A stretch of DNA of 57,589 nt from Cryobacterium sp. MP_M3 (lineage in GTDB: Bacteria; Actinomycetota; Actinomycetes; Actinomycetales; Microbacteriaceae), in contig NZ_JADOVI010000019.1 of assembly GCF_015752155.1 (NCBI RefSeq), positions 1 through 57,589 on the forward strand, in the 5' to 3' direction. The notes below the pieces were generated by a model that was not told where the DNA came from, ran no database searches, and was given only the letters and a program-made list of their open reading frames with translations. The position numbers were made by a program, and so were the translations under genes. Shown in pieces: positions 46,038 to 54,020 of the stretch (within the stretch, counting starts at the first letter, position 1; the number at the start of each line of letters is the position of its first letter).

Positions 46038-46724
46038 CTACCTGTCGTGCTGTCGACTCACCATCTCGGTGATCCAGATCGGCGCGAACGGTGAGGTGCA
46101 GCCCGGGGGAGTCGGGTAGTCCTTGAGCACCTCCAGGCGCTCACCAATGTCGACGGCACGAGTGCGGTACCCGGCGTGCTCGATCCCGATCTGGGCCAGG
46201 CACTGGTTCATCGCCCATTGCAGCCGATCCGGGGCATCCCGCATCTCCGCCTCGATGGTGTCGAGCAGACCGGGAAGATCAAGGTCGGCGGGTGCCTTCA
46301 CGACACGTTCGGAGGTCAGCGCCCAGCCGGCACTCGCGACCACCGGGTCGGGGTCGGCGAACCAGACCCGGCGCAGTTCCTCGGCGTGCGGGTTCTTCTT
46401 CACGACGTAGTTCACGAGCCAGTCCTGCACCTTGGGCGTCCTCGCCTGCCGCACCATGACGTCCAGTTCGTCGCGCTCCAACGCTCCCGGACGGCAGACC
46501 AGCAGGGAGAGAAGTCGCGCTGCCGTGTCCTCCGTCGCCCAGAGTTCGCCGGCAAGCCGGGGCTGGGTCTTCAGCCGTTTGGCGAGCGCGCGAAGCTTGC
46601 CGAGGTTCACGCCGTGGTCATCGCCATGCCGGGCGTTCACCTCGCGGGACCGGGGGTCGTAGAGAGCAGCCAATTCGGCCATCACCTCGGTCAAGGTCGT
46701 TCCGGTTGCCGTCGTCTGTGCCAT
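46038..46724 (-). CDS. DNA alkylation repair (AlkD-like HEAT-repeat) protein
   Basis: A 228-residue helical-repeat protein of the DNA alkylation repair family. It has MAELAALYDPRSREVNARHGDD (about 16-37), LRALAKRLKTQP, LARELWxTE-like GELWATEDTAARLLSLLV and VVASAGWALTSERV. AlkD removes bulky or cationic alkylated bases without base flipping; this group's activity is not shown here. AGGAGG precedes the ATG. It converges with the PhnA-type gene. Confidence 0.85.
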   Translation of the reverse strand: MAQTTATGTTLTEVMAELAALYDPRSREVNARHGDDHGVNLGKLRALAKRLKTQPRLAGELWATEDTAARLLSLLVCRPGALERDELDVMVRQARTPKVQDWLVNYVVKKNPHAEELRRVWFADPDPVVASAGWALTSERVVKAPADLDLPGLLDTIEAEMRDAPDRLQWAMNQCLAQIGIEHAGYRTRAVDIGERLEVLKDYPTPPGCTSPFAPIWITEMVSRQHDR

Positions 46725-46880
46725 TTCAGCCTCCTGCCGTCACGTGTGGGATTCAGCCTACGATGACCGCCAGCCGCACCTCCCGGCGAACCGGTGAACG
46801 CTGCCCGGACCGGGACCCCCTGAGGGGGTCTGATCAGTCGCCGGACTGATTCCTCCGGGCTGTTGCGGGATCCGTCCTCG

Positions 46881-46911
46881 TCGATTATTGTACAATCAAA
46901 TGGTTGTATCA
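46881..46911 (+). promoter_or_regulatory. Promoter/operator region of the first ArsR-type gene
   Basis: TACAAT at 46891-46896 lies inside the palindrome ATTGTACAAT and only three bases before the ATG. A second half-site-like TTGTAT occurs at 46904-46909. The placement fits self-repression with a leaderless or very short leader. Confidence 0.45.
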
Positions 46912-47253
46912 GAGCTTTCCGATCAGGATGTGAACCGCATCTTCCGCGCTCTCGCGGACTCGACGCGGCGCGACATCCTGCGCCGCACACTGTTCACGGA
47001 CGTGTCGGTGTCTCAGTTGGCGGACTCCTACGAGATGTCCTTCGCGGCGGTCCAGAAGCACGTCGCCGTTCTGGAGGGCGCGAGGCTCGTGACCAAAGAA
47101 CCACGCGGCCGCGAGCGGATGGTGCGGGGGAACCTTGATCGCATCCGCCAGGCCCAGATCCTCCTCGACCGCTTCGACGAGATCTGGCGATCGCGCATTG
47201 ACCGCCTCGACATCCTTCTGGCTGAAAGCGATCCCGCTCCACCTGACACCTGA
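46900..47253 (+). CDS. ArsR-family winged-helix regulator (partner of SRPBCC gene)
   Basis: A 117-residue ArsR-type regulator: NRIFRALADSTRRDILRRTL, the helix-turn-helix VSVSQLADSYEMSFAAVQKHVAVLEGARLV (about 35-64), and a C-terminal helix. No metal-binding CxC is present, as usual for ArsR proteins paired with SRPBCC/AHSA1 genes. The SRPBCC gene follows 22 bases downstream. Confidence 0.92.
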   Translation: MVVSELSDQDVNRIFRALADSTRRDILRRTLFTDVSVSQLADSYEMSFAAVQKHVAVLEGARLVTKEPRGRERMVRGNLDRIRQAQILLDRFDEIWRSRIDRLDILLAESDPAPPDT

Positions 47254-47275
47254 CACCTGACCGAAAGGAACAATC

Positions 47276-48256
47276 ATGCCCGTCACATCCGTCGAGAAGG
47301 ACCTCGACCAGCTCACCATCACGATCGTCGCCGACTTCACGGCCCCGCTCCTTCGGCTCTGGGACGCGTACACCGATCCGCGCCAGCTCGAGCGGTTCTG
47401 GGGACCGCCGACCTATCCGGCAACGTTCCTCCGGCACGACGCCGTGGCAGGCGGACGCAGCGTGTACGTGATGACCGGCCCCGAGGGAGACGCACACTAT
47501 GGGTGCTGGGATTGGACGTCGGCCGACGCCCCCCGCGCGTTCGAGGTGCTCGACAGGTTCGCAGACGCAGCCGGCCGGCCCGACCCCGGCCTCCCGACCA
47601 CGCGGATGGACTTCGCTTTCGAGGAGACGAACGGTGGCAGCCGACTAAGGACGACCTCGTACTTCGACTCACTCGAACACATGCAGCAGCTCCTGGCCAT
47701 GGGCATGCTGGAGGGTACCCGTGAGGCGATGGCGCAGATCGACACGGTGCTGGCCGATCTGGCGTCATTCGCCACCGAGCGCATTGCGGAGGCACAGGTC
47801 CTCAGCGACACCCAGGTGCGCGTGGCGCGGGTCATCCGCGGCACCGTGGAGCAGGTGTGGCGTGCACATACCGATGCGGCGCTCATGAAGCAGTGGCTCC
47901 TCGGCCCGGATGGCTGGGCGATGCCCGTCTGTGAGGTCGCGATGGCGGTCGGCGACACGTACCGCTACGAGTGGCAGAGGGATGGCGGCGAGGAGCGATT
48001 CGGTTTCACCGGGGAGCTGCTCGAGTCGGTAGAGCCGTACCGGGCGGTCACGACCGAGGCGATGATCGGGATGGACTTCCCGGCAACGCTCAACGAGCTG
48101 ACCCTCACTGCTGTCGAGGGTGGGACCCTGCTCTCGCTCGTGATCACGTATGCGAACGCCGAGCAGCGCGACGCGGTCCTCGCGACCGGCATGACCGACG
48201 GAATGGAGACGAGCTACCAGCGCCTCGAAGGTCTGTTGCAGCCGACCCTGGCATAG
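47276..48256 (+). CDS. Double SRPBCC (AHSA1-like) protein
   Basis: A 326-residue protein with two AHSA1/SRPBCC domains in one chain. Domain 1 (about 10-160) has FTAPLLRLWDAYTDPRQLERFWGPPTYPATF and ends in GTREAMAQIDTVLADL. Domain 2 (about 180-322) has VARVIRGTVEQVWRAHTDAALMKQWLLGPDGWAMPV and TSYQRLEGLL. Each forms a hydrophobic cavity for a lipid-like or aromatic ligand. GAAAGGAA precedes the ATG. It is coupled to the ArsR gene and the pair may form a ligand-responsive unit. Confidence 0.9.
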   Translation: MPVTSVEKDLDQLTITIVADFTAPLLRLWDAYTDPRQLERFWGPPTYPATFLRHDAVAGGRSVYVMTGPEGDAHYGCWDWTSADAPRAFEVLDRFADAAGRPDPGLPTTRMDFAFEETNGGSRLRTTSYFDSLEHMQQLLAMGMLEGTREAMAQIDTVLADLASFATERIAEAQVLSDTQVRVARVIRGTVEQVWRAHTDAALMKQWLLGPDGWAMPVCEVAMAVGDTYRYEWQRDGGEERFGFTGELLESVEPYRAVTTEAMIGMDFPATLNELTLTAVEGGTLLSLVITYANAEQRDAVLATGMTDGMETSYQRLEGLLQPTLA

Positions 48257-48314
48257 CCCGGTTCGGCACTGCGGCGGCCGAACGATCCACGAGCAGTCAC
48301 AGAAAACGTGGCCG

Positions 48315-48713
48315 CTACCGAAAGACGGCGGCGATTGCGCTGATCTCGACGAGGGCTCCCGGAACGCCGAGTCCGGCAACTCGAGCCGCCGTCACGAGAG
48401 CCGGCTCATCCGAAGCGAGTTGAGACCCAATGGCTTGATAGGCCGCGGCCAGGTCGACCCCATCGACGAACAGCACTGTCCACTGAACAACGTCGTCGAT
48501 GGTTGCGTCAACTGCGGCCAGCGCCGTCTTGACGTTCTGCAGAGTGCGAATGGACTGCGCCGCAACATCGCCCTCACCGACGAGTGAGCCGTCTGCGGCG
48601 ACGGAGTTCTGCCCGCCGACGTAGATCGTGGTTGCCCCTGGCGGCACGATCGCGACGTGGCTGAAGGCTGGACTATGGACAAGCCCCTCGGGGCGGATGC
48701 GTTCGATGGTCAT
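48315..48713 (-). CDS. RidA-family (YjgF/YER057c/UK114) protein
   Basis: A 132-residue RidA-type protein. It has VHSPAFSHVAIVPPGATTIYVGGQNSV, then ALAAVDATIDDVVQWTVLFVDG and ALVTAARVAGLGVPGALVEISAIA. The conserved arginine used by RidA deaminases to hold enamine/imine carboxylates lies near the C-terminus (TAARVAGLG, about Arg 112). It sits between two ArsR-SRPBCC pairs, converging with the first. Confidence 0.9.
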   Translation of the reverse strand: MTIERIRPEGLVHSPAFSHVAIVPPGATTIYVGGQNSVAADGSLVGEGDVAAQSIRTLQNVKTALAAVDATIDDVVQWTVLFVDGVDLAAAYQAIGSQLASDEPALVTAARVAGLGVPGALVEISAIAAVFR

Positions 48714-48818
48714 ATTTCACGATGACATGAAGGACTGACAGAGGCCACTGGGATATTCCGCAGCGATCGCATCAGCCGAGCCGCTCCGCCAAGGCCACGA
48801 GCTTTCCCGGCGGTGACG

Positions 48819-49493
48819 CTAGTCCATCGAGGGCGGCGGAAGTTCCCCGGTGTACAGGCCGTACGTCGTTGTTGCGGCAGCGTTCGCGACGACGGGATCC
48901 GCACCATCCGCGACGTGCGCTCTGGCCCATGCGTCGGCAGATCCGCGCAGAAAGAGCTTGCCCTCATCGGTCGCGAGCCAGGCCTGGCCCTCCTCGGGCG
49001 AGATGCCCGCTGAACCATCGCCGAAGTGCGACGCGAGCCCCAGGAGGCCCGAGTCCCAGCCCATGCCGGTGGCCGACGGCCCGAACCGCTCCCAGAAACC
49101 GTCGGGTAGGGAGTCGACCGCGGCGACGTTCTCGAGCTCGAAGCGGGTGGATGCCGTATCCACCGCAGTGAGCCGCACGTGCACGATCGCCGGCTCACCC
49201 ATCCCGTTGCCCCACGTGACCGTATAGCCTGCGGTGCCCCCGCTCGGCGGAGAGCAGCGTCGGATCTCGCCGCCGGCGTTGCCCTCGAACTGGTAGTGGC
49301 CGCCGAGTCGCAGGTCGCCGCTCACCGGCAGAAACCACCGGGGGATCCGCTCAGCAGAGGTCACGGCATCCCACACGTCTTCGATCGGGGACGGATAGGT
49401 CTGGGTGAGGGTCTGCACGAATGACGGCACGCCCTCCACGTCGCGTGTCTCGATACCGCGCGCGACAGCCTCGAGCTGGGCGTTCACATCCAT
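48819..49493 (-). CDS. SRPBCC (AHSA1-like) protein
   Basis: A 224-residue single-domain AHSA1/SRPBCC protein: TYPSPIEDVWDAVTSAERIPRWFLPVSGDLRLGGHYQFEGNAGGEI (about 31-77) and a C-terminal helical region with WARAHVADGADPV. Its start overlaps the end of the ArsR gene by ten bases, so it is coupled to it. Ligand unknown. Confidence 0.92.
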   Translation of the reverse strand: MDVNAQLEAVARGIETRDVEGVPSFVQTLTQTYPSPIEDVWDAVTSAERIPRWFLPVSGDLRLGGHYQFEGNAGGEIRRCSPPSGGTAGYTVTWGNGMGEPAIVHVRLTAVDTASTRFELENVAAVDSLPDGFWERFGPSATGMGWDSGLLGLASHFGDGSAGISPEEGQAWLATDEGKLFLRGSADAWARAHVADGADPVVANAAATTTYGLYTGELPPPSMD

Positions 49494-49885
49494 TGGTCGT
49501 CTCCCTTTACGTCGTTCTCGTGGGTGCTGCTGTCCTGGGTGGATGCCGCCGCAGCGGCCTTCTTCTGCGCGAGTCGCCCGCGCGCGAGCTCAGTGCCGAG
49601 GGCGTCGAGCTTCGGCTCCCAGAATCGGCGGAACACGTCGAACCACGCGTCGCCCTGGGCCAGGGGAGTCGGATCGACCGAGTAGAGCCGTCGCGCGCCA
49701 TCTGGTCGCACAGTCGCAAACCCGGATTCCCGGAGCACACGCAGATGCTGCGACACGGCGGGTTGTGAGATGCCGAACTCCGACTGGATGACGCGGCCGA
49801 GATCACCGGCCGATTCCTCGCCATCGACGAGCAATTCGAGGATGCGCCGGCGGACTGGATCACCGAGGATATCGAGCGCGTGCAT
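49484..49885 (-). CDS. ArsR-family winged-helix regulator (second pair)
   Basis: A 133-residue ArsR protein with MHALDILGDPVRRRILELLVDGEESAGDLGRVIQSEFGISQPAVSQHLRVLRESGF (helix-turn-helix at about 32-56) and the VRPDGARRLYSVDPTPLA wing. The C-terminal lysine/alanine/serine tail is unstructured. No metal-binding cysteines. It is translated from ATG 49885, which lies at the predicted transcription start. The SRPBCC gene follows by overlap. Confidence 0.94.
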   Translation of the reverse strand: MHALDILGDPVRRRILELLVDGEESAGDLGRVIQSEFGISQPAVSQHLRVLRESGFATVRPDGARRLYSVDPTPLAQGDAWFDVFRRFWEPKLDALGTELARGRLAQKKAAAAASTQDSSTHENDVKGDDQWM

Positions 49886-49890
49886 GGCGA

Positions 49891-49920
49891 TATCATTGCA
49901 TCACCGCTTATATAAGTCAA
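49891..49920 (-). promoter_or_regulatory. Promoter with embedded palindromic operator for the second ArsR gene
   Basis: On the minus strand TTGACT (49920-49915) and AATGAT (49897-49892) are 17 bases apart. CTTATATAAG (49907-49916), a perfect 10-base palindrome, lies in the spacer and touches the -35 box, ideal for repression by ArsR. The -10 box ends six bases before the ATG, implying a leaderless transcript. Confidence 0.65.
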
Positions 49921-50055
49921 CACTTACGGATAGCGGCTCAAGTGATGAGCGTTCATAACAAGACAGTCGATGAGTGCTTCTGTAAGCTCTTGCGCCGGGA
50001 CCCGGAGAATTCCGCGCATGTCGAAAGTGGGTTGGTTGCTCGACCGAGACGCGCG

Positions 50056-50061
50056 TAGTGT
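50056..50061 (+). promoter_or_regulatory. -10 box of the PIN-peptidase fusion gene
   Basis: TAGTGT ends six bases before ATG 50068; TTGGTT lies 18 bases upstream as a possible -35. No ribosome-binding site is seen, so the mRNA may be leaderless. Confidence 0.45.
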
Positions 50062-50067
50062 CGCGAC

Positions 50068-51417
50068 ATGGCCCGCTACGTCATCGACGCCCGCACGCTC
50101 CTGCACATCGTCGCCAACGGCATCCAACTCAGCCCAAGGCACCAGATTGTCGCTCCGAATGTGATCCGCTCCCAGGCGCTCTCCCTGCTCTTTGAGGCCG
50201 TGCGGAAGGGTGAACTCACGGAGGCCTTGGCGCTTGTGCATCACGAGCGCCTCACCGAGCTGAAGATGCGGCTGCTCGGTGACCGAGTCTCACGCCGTAC
50301 CGCCTGGAGATTCGCGCGCGAACAGAACTGGGATACAACGTACGACGCTGAGTTCCTCGCCGTCACCCAGCTTCAAGCCGCGGATGCGACCCACTTCATC
50401 GCCCGACCCATTGAGCGCAGAATCCGTCTGACAGGTGTCCCCTTCATCTCTCATTGGCTCGTAGCCGTGTCCTACCCACCGATCCGCCCCTTCGATTCAG
50501 GGCTGCTGGCAATGCCGGACGGAAACCAGATCTACTGGGAGCTCTCCGGCAACCCGCGCGGCAAACCGGCGCTGTTCTTGCACGGTGGCCCTGGGAGCGG
50601 GTTAGGTGCGGGCGGCTACCGAAGCAATTTCGATCCGGAGAGGTATCTGATCGTCGGAATTGACCAGCGCGGATGCGGACGCAGCCGACCCCTCGTGATC
50701 GACTCCCTCGACCAGATCTCGTCGAACACCACTCAGGCGGTCATCGCCGACATCGAAGCGGTGCGAATGCACCTGAATCTGGATCGGTGGCTTCTCTGTG
50801 GGATTTCGTGGGGCACGACGCTCGCCCTCGCCTACGCCCTGACACACCCGGACCGGGTCACCCAGATGATCCTGGCTGCAGTGACCACCACCAGCCGGGC
50901 GGAGGTGGACTGGATCACCGAGACCGTCGGGCGGATTTTCCCGGAGGCGTGGGCGCGCTTCGAGGCCCACTCTGGACGGCGGCCAGGAGAACGAGTCGTC
51001 GAGGCCTACGCCCGACGGCTGGCCCAGGGCGACATCGAAGATCGCCGTCGGGCGGCTCAGGACTGGGATCACTGGGAGTCGGTCCACGTCTCCCTGGACC
51101 CGAACTGGCACCCGGGTGCGCTGCATGAAGACCCAGTCCGTCGCCTCGTCTTCGCGACCTTGGTCACTCACTACTGGGCACACGACGGGTTCCTTCCGAG
51201 CGGAGGGCACGCAATCCTCGAGCGGGTGGGCGAACTGGCTGATATTCCCGCCGTCCTCATCCATGGGCGACGTGACGTCAGTGGCCCCTCAGTGACGCCC
51301 TGGCTGTTGCATCAATCCTGGACGGCCAGTGATCTCGTCATCATCGAATCAGAGGGCCATGGCGGGCCCGTCACCACAGAGGCCCTTTGCCTGGCCTCCG
51401 ACGCATTCGCACGCTGA
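50068..51417 (+). CDS. PIN-domain/proline iminopeptidase in-frame fusion
   Basis: A 449-residue open frame with two unrelated parts. Residues 1 to about 125 resemble a VapC-like PIN protein: YVIDARTLLHIVANG (Asp 7), LVAPNVIRSQALSLLF-type helix, ERLTELKMRLLGDRVSRRTAWR and YDAEFLAVTQLQAAD. The usual closing T-x-D acidic motif is not visible. From about residue 134 (GTG 50467, MSYPPIRPFDSGLL) it is a typical S33 proline iminopeptidase with LFLHGGPGSG, GIDQRGCGRS and GISWGTT (nucleophile Ser 247). No stop separates them. A stand-alone peptidase would start at the internal GTG, but no ribosome-binding site precedes it. It may be a real fusion or a deletion that joined two genes. Confidence 0.78.
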   Translation: MARYVIDARTLLHIVANGIQLSPRHQIVAPNVIRSQALSLLFEAVRKGELTEALALVHHERLTELKMRLLGDRVSRRTAWRFAREQNWDTTYDAEFLAVTQLQAADATHFIARPIERRIRLTGVPFISHWLVAVSYPPIRPFDSGLLAMPDGNQIYWELSGNPRGKPALFLHGGPGSGLGAGGYRSNFDPERYLIVGIDQRGCGRSRPLVIDSLDQISSNTTQAVIADIEAVRMHLNLDRWLLCGISWGTTLALAYALTHPDRVTQMILAAVTTTSRAEVDWITETVGRIFPEAWARFEAHSGRRPGERVVEAYARRLAQGDIEDRRRAAQDWDHWESVHVSLDPNWHPGALHEDPVRRLVFATLVTHYWAHDGFLPSGGHAILERVGELADIPAVLIHGRRDVSGPSVTPWLLHQSWTASDLVIIESEGHGGPVTTEALCLASDAFAR

Positions 51418-51570
51418 CGCGCTCCTCAGCCAATGCCGCACAGAGTGTCCGCGATCATGGGGCCACTTTCGGTTTCGACGCCAGAGGCAGCCGGTCTCGC
51501 CAGCGAAACCGGCTGATACGTTGAAGCGCACGTGCAGGCGCGTCGCGACCTGAATGACTGAAACGAGGCA

Positions 51571-51966
51571 ATGGTGGCGAACGCAGCAGCAGGTTGGTAC
51601 GACGACGGTTCGGGTCGCCAGCGACGGTGGGACGGCGACCAGTGGACGGATGTCTGGCAAGATGAGGCGCCGGTGAACAGTCCCGCCGCGCTGATCGACC
51701 ACATCAAGTCGGAGTCCGTCGCGGGAGGTAGACCACGACCGGCGCAAAACGGGCAGAGCTACGTCGTGTTGCAGGTGGTGCTGAAGGAGAAGCTATTCGG
51801 TACCGGATCTGGCAACCTCACCGAGCTGGAAAGGTCGATCAACGCCCAGGCCGCCCTCGGCTATCGACTGCACACCATCACGACGTCAGCCTCAGGCAGT
51901 AAGGGCCTCGGGGGCGGCGACCGCATCCAGGCCACGCTGGTCTTCGAGCGACTGGGGATCAGCTGA
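51571..51966 (+). CDS. DUF2510-DUF4177 protein
   Basis: A 131-residue protein. The N-terminus GWYDDGSGRQRRWDGDQWTD (about 8-27) is a DUF2510 motif, usually found at the membrane-facing end of actinobacterial proteins. The C-terminus (about 66-128) has YVVLQVVLKEKLF and INAQAALGYRLHTITTSASG-type features of DUF4177. No membrane helix is present between them. Function unknown. Confidence 0.75.
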   Translation: MVANAAAGWYDDGSGRQRRWDGDQWTDVWQDEAPVNSPAALIDHIKSESVAGGRPRPAQNGQSYVVLQVVLKEKLFGTGSGNLTELERSINAQAALGYRLHTITTSASGSKGLGGGDRIQATLVFERLGIS

Positions 51967-52023
51967 CGTCTCTCGGCACCCGATCGCGCCTCAGCACTCA
52001 CTGACCGCCCGGAAGCCGGATGG

Positions 52024-52647
52024 TCAACGGGCGGGTCTCCAGGGCTCGTGCACGTGGGAGAGCCAGACCAGTTCTGGATTCAGAGCGCGGATGAGCAACT
52101 GGCCTGGGGTGCTGGGCTTGTCCAGTTCGCCGAACCAGACTGCGGTGTCGCCGGCGACAATCAGGGGTCGTTCACCCGTGTCGACGACGACGATCTGCGT
52201 GCCGCGGGTGTGGCCTGGCGCGGGCAGAAGGCGGAGCCCTGGAAGCAGCTCGAACTCGCCGTCGACCGGCACGTAGCGCACCCCGGGCGGGTCCACCCAG
52301 TCGCGGATCGTGTACTCGTCCTCGGAGCGGGCATCATCGAGTTCCTGGCGCTGAACGTAGATCGGCCTGCCGGTGAAGAGTTTGTTGCCGCCGCAGTGGT
52401 CGAAGTGGAGGTGGGTGTTGACGACCATGTCGACGGTGTCAAGGTCGAATCCCTCTTCGGTCAGGGGATGGAGGCGGGGATCAAGATCTGCCACCGCCGG
52501 GTGCAGCTCGGTCATACCGGTATCGACCAATACGCGCGCATCGGGATGGTCGATGACGTGTACATAGATGGGCATCACCTCGCCCTCGGCGAGTAGATCG
52601 CCAACGTGGATGGGCGTGATCAGGATCGAGGATGGGGCGGTCATCAT
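52024..52647 (-). CDS. Metallo-beta-lactamase-fold hydrolase, N-acyl homoserine lactonase-like
   Basis: A 207-residue MBL-fold protein with the dinuclear zinc motif HLHFDH (His 79, His 81, Asp 83, His 84), then GHTRGTQIVVV, GDTAVWFGEL and a final LSHVHEPW. The compact length and VLVDTGM start resemble AiiA/AttM lactonases that open acyl-homoserine-lactone rings. Other MBL hydrolases share these residues, so the substrate is uncertain. Start ATG 52647 follows GGGAG; the longer frame is not supported. Confidence 0.82.
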   Translation of the reverse strand: MMTAPSSILITPIHVGDLLAEGEVMPIYVHVIDHPDARVLVDTGMTELHPAVADLDPRLHPLTEEGFDLDTVDMVVNTHLHFDHCGGNKLFTGRPIYVQRQELDDARSEDEYTIRDWVDPPGVRYVPVDGEFELLPGLRLLPAPGHTRGTQIVVVDTGERPLIVAGDTAVWFGELDKPSTPGQLLIRALNPELVWLSHVHEPWRPAR

Positions 52648-52879
52648 GGAACTCCCGTGCGAGATGTCGACGCCGCGAGCGGCCGGCTGAGGATCGGTAG
52701 ACGATTGCGACGGCGCGGATGTGAGTTGCCACGGGAACGAATTCGGTGGCGACTTCGTCTGGCGTGTGCCAACCAGTAAATCCGATGCCGAACGAGTCTT
52801 CAAGCGACCGACGACGCTTCATGCCCATCCGCGGCGCCGATAAGACCCGGGGGAGCGGCCGGGGCCTCGAGCCGCCCCC

Positions 52880-52885
52880 TAGGCT
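52880..52885 (+). promoter_or_regulatory. -10 box of leaderless aroQ
   Basis: TAGGCT ends six bases before the aroQ ATG. No ribosome-binding site is present, so aroQ probably has its own promoter and a leaderless mRNA. Confidence 0.6.
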
Positions 52886-52891
52886 GGGTGG

Positions 52892-53329
52892 ATGAGCACA
52901 GTCCTCGTCCTGAACGGTCCGAACCTGGGGCGCCTCGGCAGTCGCGAACCCGATGTGTACGGTTCGGCAAACCTCGAGCAACTGCGCACCATGCTCACGG
53001 ACGCGGCCCCGGAGGGGGTCACGGTCGACGTGCGGCAGACCGACGACGAGGCCGAGCTGATCCACTGGCTCTACGAAGCCGTCGACGAGCGCATCCCCGT
53101 CATCCTGAACCCGGCCGCGTTCACCCACTACAGCTACGCCCTGCGGGATGCGGCAGCCCTCGTCACCAAGGCGGGCATCACCCTGGTCGAGGTGCACCTC
53201 TCCAACCCGCACGCGCGGGAGACCTTCCGGCACACCAGCGTGGTCAGCGCCGTGGCGACCGGCGTGATCGCCGGTTTCGGCTTCGAGTCCTACCGGCTCG
53301 CCCTGGACTTCATCACCCGCTCGCTCTGA
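52892..53329 (+). CDS. aroQ: Type II 3-dehydroquinate dehydratase
   Basis: A 145-residue dodecameric type II dehydroquinase that forms 3-dehydroshikimate. VLVLNGPNLGRLGSREPDVYG carries the catalytic Arg and Tyr (loop), NPAAFTHYSYALRDA the conserved Asn, and VEVHLSNPHARETFRHTS the active-site His. It completes the aroE-C-K-B pathway, but lies 11.4 kb from aroB and has its own -10 box. efp follows 130 bases downstream. Confidence 0.97.
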   Translation: MSTVLVLNGPNLGRLGSREPDVYGSANLEQLRTMLTDAAPEGVTVDVRQTDDEAELIHWLYEAVDERIPVILNPAAFTHYSYALRDAAALVTKAGITLVEVHLSNPHARETFRHTSVVSAVATGVIAGFGFESYRLALDFITRSL

Positions 53330-53459
53330 CGCCGGCCGTCGGCCACTGACCTGGCCGGAGGCTCCCTTTGGCGCACGACCCCGGGGCCAACTACACTCGT
53401 CTGAGGCCGTTTCGGCCGCGCACCTTCCTAATTGAACCAATTGAACGGAACACCCTTCC

Positions 53460-54020
53460 ATGGCATCAACCGCCGATATTCGCAATGGCGTCGTCCTCAA
53501 CATCGATGGCCAGCTGTGGGCAGTCACCGATTTCCAGCACGTCAAACCGGGCAAGGGCGGTGCGTTCGTTCGCACCAAACTGAAGAACGTCGTCACCGGC
53601 AAGACCGTTGACCGCACCTTCAACGCCGGCGCCAAGATCGAGACCGAGAACGTCGACCGCCAGGACTTCCAGTACCTGTACGCCGACGGCGACTCCTACG
53701 TCTTCATGGACATCTCCGACTTCGACCAGCTGCACGTTCCGGCCGTCGTCGTCGGCGACGCCGTGAACTTCATGCTCGAGAACCAGAACGTGACCATCGC
53801 CCTGCACAACGGCAACCCCCTCTATGTCGAGCTGCCGGCATCCGTTGTGCTCGAGATCACCTACACCGAGCCTGGCCTCCAGGGCGACCGTTCCACCGGC
53901 GGCACCAAGCCGGCCACCGTGGAGACCGGCTTCCAGATCCAGGTGCCGTTGTTCCTCGAGCAGGGCACCCGAGTCAAGGTCGACACTCGCACCGGTGACT
54001 ACCTGGGCCGCGTCAACTAG
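53460..54020 (+). CDS. efp: Translation elongation factor P
   Basis: A 186-residue EF-P that relieves ribosome stalling at polyproline. KOW-like domain 1 has [17 protein letters not shown]; the loop residue that is modified or unmodified lies at K-P-G-K-G (about Lys 31). OB domains follow with [20 protein letters not shown] and the C-terminal [16 protein letters not shown]. No modification gene (epmA/B) is nearby. It abuts nusB (TAGTG overlap). Confidence 0.98.
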   Translation: MASTADIRNGVVLNIDGQLWAVTDFQHVKPGKGGAFVRTKLKNVVTGKTVDRTFNAGAKIETENVDRQDFQYLYADGDSYVFMDISDFDQLHVPAVVVGDAVNFMLENQNVTIALHNGNPLYVELPASVVLEITYTEPGLQGDRSTGGTKPATVETGFQIQVPLFLEQGTRVKVDTRTGDYLGRVN

